From an uncultured Alphaproteobacteria bacterium (GTDB lineage: Bacteria; Pseudomonadota; Alphaproteobacteria; RF32; CAG-239): a stretch of DNA of 64,000 nt. Below the pieces are notes generated by a model. It had not been told where the DNA came from and ran no database searches. It saw only the letters and a program-made list of their open reading frames with translations. The first letter of the stretch is position 1. Each line of letters begins with the position of its first letter. The stretch covers positions 1 to 64,000 of the forward strand of contig CALYAW010000005.1 in the NCBI GenBank assembly GCA_944393685.1, given 5' to 3'. Both the position numbers and the translations under genes were made by a program. This document shows positions 60,096 to 64,000 of the stretch, piece after piece.

Positions 60096-61500
60096 TAATG
60101 GGAGAGTTTTTTTTCTCTTTTGCATCGGCATAAGGATTTCCTGTTTTGCGCACAGTTATCCGAATAGGAATTCCACGCAAATCAAAATCCTCACGTAACT
60201 GGTTTGTCAAATAACGCAAATAAGCATCCGGCAAGCCTTCAGGATTACTTGAAAATATATAAAAAGAAGGAGGTCTTGTTTTGGCCTGAGTAATGTAACG
60301 CAACTTAATGCGGCGTTTGTTCTTGCCAAGAGGAGGTGGATATTTGTCAATCATATCTGCAAACCATTGATTTAGAGGAGCAGTCGGGATACGGAGATTC
60401 CATCGCTCATAAACCTTAAGAACAGCTCGCATCAGTTTATCAAGATTTTCTTTTTTTAGAGCAGAAATTGTAACAGTAGGAATCCCTTCGGCCTGAGCTA
60501 AAGAAGTTTGTAGTTTGTCATTCAGGCGTTGCAGCGCTTCTTTTCTGTTGGCAATATCCCATTTATTAACAGCAATAACCAAAGCTCTTCCTTCATCCAG
60601 AACTTCTCTGGCAATAGTAAGGTCTTGCTTGTCAAGAACAGCATCGGCATCCAAAACCAAAACCACAACCTGAGCCAAATAAGCCGCTTTTTTTGTACTG
60701 GCGGCAGCCATTTTTTCAAGAGAATCTTCGATTCTTGCATGTTTTCGAAGACCCGCCGTGTCTACCAAATTAATTTTATATCCATCATAACACCACTCAC
60801 TTGCAATTGCATCACGTGTCACTCCAGCTTCCGGGCCAGTCAACATTCGCTCATCATTAAGCAAAGCATTAACGAGGGTCGATTTTCCGACATTTGGTCT
60901 GCCAACAATAGCCAACTGGATAGGACGTTTTTTATGAGTGCCGCTAATCTCATTATCAGCAGTATCTAGGGAAGAAACGGCATTATCTTGCAGGCATTCT
61001 TGAATTTTGTCTGCTTCAGGCTTCAGGGCTTCATATAAATCAGGCAGCCCCAGCCCATGTTCGGCAGAAAAAGGAATTGGCGTTCCAAGTCCTAATTTAT
61101 AGGCTTCATGAATACTGTCTTCTTGAAGTTTTCCTTCACACTTATTTGCCAATAAGACAACAGGCTTACCGCTTTGTCTGACCAAATCAGCCAGATGTTC
61201 GTCATAGGGTTGTATTCCGTCACGAGCATCAAACAAAAAGAGCGTAACATCGGCTTCTTTGATTGCCCGTTCCGTTTGTAGCCACATCCTTTTTTCAAGA
61301 GAGTCTTCTTTTGAATATTCATAGCCTGCAGTATCAATAACGCTCAACTTTAGGCTATAAAGTTTTGCATCAGCTTCGCGCCGATCACGCGTTACACCGG
61401 GCTTATCGTGAACAATGGCAATTTTTCTTCCGACCAAGCGATTAAATAGTGTCGATTTTCCAACATTTGGGCGTCCAATGATTGCTATTCTTAAAACCAT
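60073..61500 (-). CDS. der: Ribosome-assembly GTPase Der
   Basis: This GTPase has two tandem G domains: GRPNVGKSTLFNRLVGRKIA near the N-terminus and GRPNVGKSTLVNALLNDERM near residue 206, each with DxxG (DTAGYEY, DTAGLRK) and NKxD-type motifs (LLANKCEG, IAVNKWDI). A C-terminal KH-like domain follows. The 475-residue length is normal. Der helps mature the 50S subunit. It is the last gene of the yfgM-bamB-der operon. Confidence 0.97.
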   Translation of the reverse strand: MVLRIAIIGRPNVGKSTLFNRLVGRKIAIVHDKPGVTRDRREADAKLYSLKLSVIDTAGYEYSKEDSLEKRMWLQTERAIKEADVTLFLFDARDGIQPYDEHLADLVRQSGKPVVLLANKCEGKLQEDSIHEAYKLGLGTPIPFSAEHGLGLPDLYEALKPEADKIQECLQDNAVSSLDTADNEISGTHKKRPIQLAIVGRPNVGKSTLVNALLNDERMLTGPEAGVTRDAIASEWCYDGYKINLVDTAGLRKHARIEDSLEKMAAASTKKAAYLAQVVVLVLDADAVLDKQDLTIAREVLDEGRALVIAVNKWDIANRKEALQRLNDKLQTSLAQAEGIPTVTISALKKENLDKLMRAVLKVYERWNLRIPTAPLNQWFADMIDKYPPPLGKNKRRIKLRYITQAKTRPPSFYIFSSNPEGLPDAYLRYLTNQLREDFDLRGIPIRITVRKTGNPYADAKEKKNSPIRNKKASH

Positions 61501-61511
61501 TTTATTTTATC

Positions 61512-62843
61512 CTATTTATAAGCAAGCAAATCAGCATCTTCAGTTGTAAAAATAGTTATACCGCCGGCCACTATAGGACTTTGCGCTATGCCGTCTGATG
61601 TCGAGATATAGCTTATAATTTCGCCATTATAAGGAGACACGGCGAAAACATATCCATTGGAAGTTGCCACAATTAAACGGTCAGCAGCTAAAACAGGCCC
61701 GCTACCATATACCCCGGACTTTTCTTCCATATCATCGCCGGTTGGAATTGTCGTATTCCAAATAATTTTGCCGTTATTTTTGTTGATGGCCAATAAGTTA
61801 AATTCATTTGTAAGAACGAACAAATACTCGCCGGCAATCCAAGGCTGGTTAGTGCTTCCCATTTCTCGTTCCCAAATCCGAGACCCTGTGCGTAAATCAA
61901 TAGCAGCCAAAACGCTGTTATATCCGACGGCAAAAACTTTATTTCCGTCAATAACAGGATTTGCTTTAATAGCGGTAATTTCAGCTAAAGAATTTGTTCG
62001 TCTTTTAGAAACCAACAAATCCGTCCACAAAGGAGTTCCTGTAGAGGCCTTAAAAGCTCGCAACTCTCCGTTAGAAAAAGCCGCAATAATTACATCCATT
62101 TCAGAGTTATAGGCGGGACTGGCGCCTCCGACAATTGTTGTTGCCTCAAAATCGGTTTGTCCTCTCCACAAAATACTTCCGTCATCTGCATCCAAAGCTG
62201 CCAACGTATTATCAAAAGTTTGTACCAAAACCCTATTTGCAGCAACGCTAGGAGCAATTCTGATTGGCATGTCAAGAGAAGTGCGCCATAGCTTCTTGCC
62301 ATTAAACATATCTAAGCAAAAGACATCACCAAAACCGGTTGTCGCATACACTTTTTTGTTAAACACGGCCAGACCGGCACCTTTAATTGAAGCGCTTTTC
62401 TCTTCTTTGTTTTTAGGTTTTAAGCGTCTTTCCCAAATTTGTTTTCCATTATCAAGCCTAAAAGCGCTGACTATTCCTTCGGCATCAATCGTAAACACGA
62501 CTTTGTTGCTAATGACCGGAGATGCAATTAAGATATCGCGTTTGGAAGTTCCTTCTCCAAAATTAGTATCCCACAATTTTTTAAGTTTTGTATCTGTTTT
62601 CAGATGCCCCATAAGGTGTTGAGAGTTTCCTCCGTTTTGCGCCCATCTGGCATTATCATAAGGGCGCGGCAGGCGAATTTTAAGTTCTCCCGACGCATAG
62701 TCCGGAACGAGGCTTGAATCTTCACTTATAATGTTGATGCGCTCACCATCAATATTCAGAGGTTCTTTACCAAAGAAACCACACGCAGACAAAGAGCATA
62801 CAGCAATAGCGGCAATAATCAGCTTATAGTATTTACAGGGCAT
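61512..62843 (-). CDS. bamB: Outer-membrane assembly lipoprotein BamB
   Basis: The signal peptide ends at the lipobox LSAC. PQQ-type beta-propeller repeats follow: SPVISNKVVFTIDAEGIVSA, GLAVFNKKVYATTGFGDVFC, VAANRVLVQTFDNTLAALDA, GNKVFAVGYNSVLAAIDL, ADRLIVATSNGYVFAVSP and GGITIFTTEDADLLAYK. With YfgM upstream and Der downstream this is the BamB operon. BamB supports insertion of barrel proteins such as the pair at 15.5-17.2 kb. The 443-residue length is slightly larger than in E. coli. Confidence 0.93.
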   Translation of the reverse strand: MPCKYYKLIIAAIAVCSLSACGFFGKEPLNIDGERINIISEDSSLVPDYASGELKIRLPRPYDNARWAQNGGNSQHLMGHLKTDTKLKKLWDTNFGEGTSKRDILIASPVISNKVVFTIDAEGIVSAFRLDNGKQIWERRLKPKNKEEKSASIKGAGLAVFNKKVYATTGFGDVFCLDMFNGKKLWRTSLDMPIRIAPSVAANRVLVQTFDNTLAALDADDGSILWRGQTDFEATTIVGGASPAYNSEMDVIIAAFSNGELRAFKASTGTPLWTDLLVSKRRTNSLAEITAIKANPVIDGNKVFAVGYNSVLAAIDLRTGSRIWEREMGSTNQPWIAGEYLFVLTNEFNLLAINKNNGKIIWNTTIPTGDDMEEKSGVYGSGPVLAADRLIVATSNGYVFAVSPYNGEIISYISTSDGIAQSPIVAGGITIFTTEDADLLAYK

Positions 62844-62864
62844 AAATGTTCTCCGTACAGGGGA

Positions 62865-63542
62865 TTAAATTTTTTGATTTAACAGGGCTAACATTTCCTG
62901 TGCACGAGCTTTAAGATTATCTGAAGTATTGGCCGAAGACACAATTTTTTCATATTGATTTTTGGCTTCGTCAATATTTCCATCACGAATAGCAAGCATA
63001 GCCAAAAGCTCTCTGGCAACATTATAACTTCCGTTATTTTTCTCTGCTAAGGGAAGCAATAATTGTTTTATGTCGGCAGCAGGAGCGTTATTATCCATTT
63101 TATAAGCAGCAAGTTTCAAAGCGGCAATTTCTTGCATTTGTTCATTTTTTGCGTCTGTTGCAATTTCTTCCAGCAAGAGAGCAGCTTCTTGGGTCTTGTT
63201 TTGTTCAAAATAGATATTGGCAATTTGTAGTTTTGCAATACTTTGATATATTCCGGAGGTTCTCTCTATAATATTATTTAATATATCCAAACTTTCATCC
63301 AGACGGCCTTGGCTTTGTAATGAGATTGCAACAGCATAAGCATTGGAGATTTCTTGGTTTTTTTTGTTTGCCCAGTTTCTGAACGTTTCAAAACTGACCG
63401 CGGCAGTCAAAGCAGCGGCTACGGCAATAATGATAAACAAACCATATTTATTCCATAGGTTTTTCAATTCGTCATTTTTCACGTCATCGGCGATTTCTTG
63501 TAGCAACGGATCATGTGCCAACGGGTCTTTTTCTTTTTTCAT
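62865..63542 (-). CDS. yfgM: YfgM-like TPR membrane protein
   Basis: An acidic cytoplasmic N-terminus (HDPLLQEIADDVKNDELKNLWNKYG) and a transmembrane helix at about 33-50 are followed by periplasmic helical repeats (AVAISLQSQGRLDESLDILNNI, AKLQIANIYFEQNKTQEAALLL, ARELLAMLAIRDGNIDEAKNQ). YfgM is an ancillary partner of the SecYEG translocon and periplasmic chaperones. It is the first gene of the operon with bamB and der, 21 bases upstream of bamB. Confidence 0.88.
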   Translation of the reverse strand: MKKEKDPLAHDPLLQEIADDVKNDELKNLWNKYGLFIIIAVAAALTAAVSFETFRNWANKKNQEISNAYAVAISLQSQGRLDESLDILNNIIERTSGIYQSIAKLQIANIYFEQNKTQEAALLLEEIATDAKNEQMQEIAALKLAAYKMDNNAPAADIKQLLLPLAEKNNGSYNVARELLAMLAIRDGNIDEAKNQYEKIVSSANTSDNLKARAQEMLALLNQKI

Positions 63543-63630
63543 TAATATCTCCTTGACTTAAAATATATTTTATAAGGTCTATATATGAGTTATCCTCTGC
63601 ATAGTAAAGGAAAATTTGTTTTTACAAATT

Positions 63631-64000
63631 TCATTTTATAACTTCATGAATCAAAAAGCTCTTAATCCAGCGCAAATCTTCGATTGGTAGTTTTGCCCCG
63701 AAAGCGATGGTTCTTTCTTCTGAAATGATGGAGACAAAATATCTTCCGCTTGCGGGATTTTGTGTCACGTCAATCGCTTCAATATCATCTTTGAAAATTT
63801 CATTATGCTTGGTTGAATAGGTCATATATTTGTGAGTATGAACGATTTTATTTTTTTTAAGGACGAGCTTTTCTTTTCGAAACAAAAGTAAAATAGCCCC
63901 CAACAGCAAAAGAATGTTAAGAGTATAAAGAAAATAAAATGTATACGAATTAGAAAGAATACCATTTTTGATTTGAGCGGTTGCAAGGCACAAAATGCCT
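63631..64000 (-). CDS. Partial membrane protein at the right edge
   Basis: The frame is open to the window end, so the N-terminus is missing. What is visible has one or two transmembrane helices (YTFYFLYTLNILLLLGAILLLF) followed by a basic segment (RKEKLVLKKNKIVHTHKY) and a beta-rich part that recalls bacterial PH-like domains (FKDDIEAIDVTQ, GRYFVSIISEERTIAFGAKL). No family can be fixed. Confidence 0.55.
   Translation of the reverse strand, partial: GILCLATAQIKNGILSNSYTFYFLYTLNILLLLGAILLLFRKEKLVLKKNKIVHTHKYMTYSTKHNEIFKDDIEAIDVTQNPASGRYFVSIISEERTIAFGAKLPIEDLRWIKSFLIHEVIK

Noticed and set aside
1-64000. CRISPR arrays, rRNA genes and complete insertion sequences
   Set aside because: No regularly spaced short repeats, no rRNA sequence and no intact transposase were seen. 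The only mobile traces are in the 41.6-46.7 kb island and the recombinase-like protein at 20 kb.

Overview
The window reads as part of the chromosome of a low-G+C Alphaproteobacterium that lives with little oxygen. Evidence for Alphaproteobacteria is gene order and content: a yfgM-bamB-der operon, ptsP next to a rodZ-like gene and prfA, yajC-secD-secF, a sufBCDS-sufT operon without iscR, and a Gram-negative cell envelope throughout. Evidence for anaerobic growth is a class III (oxygen-sensitive) ribonucleotide reductase with its radical-SAM activase. The species cannot be named from sequence alone.

Layout. 0.2-5.3 kb: a DUF2207 membrane protein, a GlmU-like uridylyltransferase domain, a small membrane protein and oligoendopeptidase F. 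5.3-9.0 kb: two tandem VirB8-like proteins, divergent from a TolC-like lipoprotein with an Ig-like tail. 9.0-12.5 kb: nrdD, a separately encoded glycyl-radical tail and nrdG, behind two NrdR-like boxes. 12.5-17.2 kb: a 937-residue coiled-coil protein and two paralogous outer-membrane barrels. 17.2-20.6 kb: a promoter, a highly folded RNA ending in a terminator, then a four-gene surface-glycan cassette (epimerase, acetyltransferase, RgpF-like protein and a serine-recombinase homologue that has lost its catalytic residues). 20.6-27.2 kb: flavin reductase, SecDF-YajC, a Cys-rich YcgN-like protein, NlpD and a PAS/degenerate-GGDEF protein. 27.3-38.3 kb: a long co-directional run of SUF iron-sulphur genes (sufB, C, D, S, T, E) with embedded MazG-like, DMT-transporter, GNAT and VanX-like genes, ending in a SucCD-like pair with altered active sites and comF. 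38.3-41.6 kb: small metabolic and unknown genes.

41.6-46.7 kb is an A+T-rich mobile island next to tRNA-Thr(GGT). It holds a class III Fic protein, a secreted protein, a cytosine methyltransferase with an NgoFVII-type nuclease, and broken recombinases. It contains tRNA-3'-end-like direct repeats, two of them each preceded by a tRNA-type terminator, which look like attachment sites left by successive insertions. 46.9-64 kb returns to core genes: murA, a META lipoprotein, a helicase-like remnant, a cupin, ptsP, rodZ-like, prfA, dnaE, two membrane proteins, der, bamB, yfgM and a partial membrane protein at the right edge.

The most promising unexplained items are the folded leader RNA with its glycan cassette and DNA-binding-only recombinase, the two-gene NrdD, the SucCD-like pair lacking the phospho-histidine, and the tRNA-end repeats of the island. 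Several other proteins also keep a fold but lose catalytic motifs (DEAD-box-like, GGDEF-like, NlpD).
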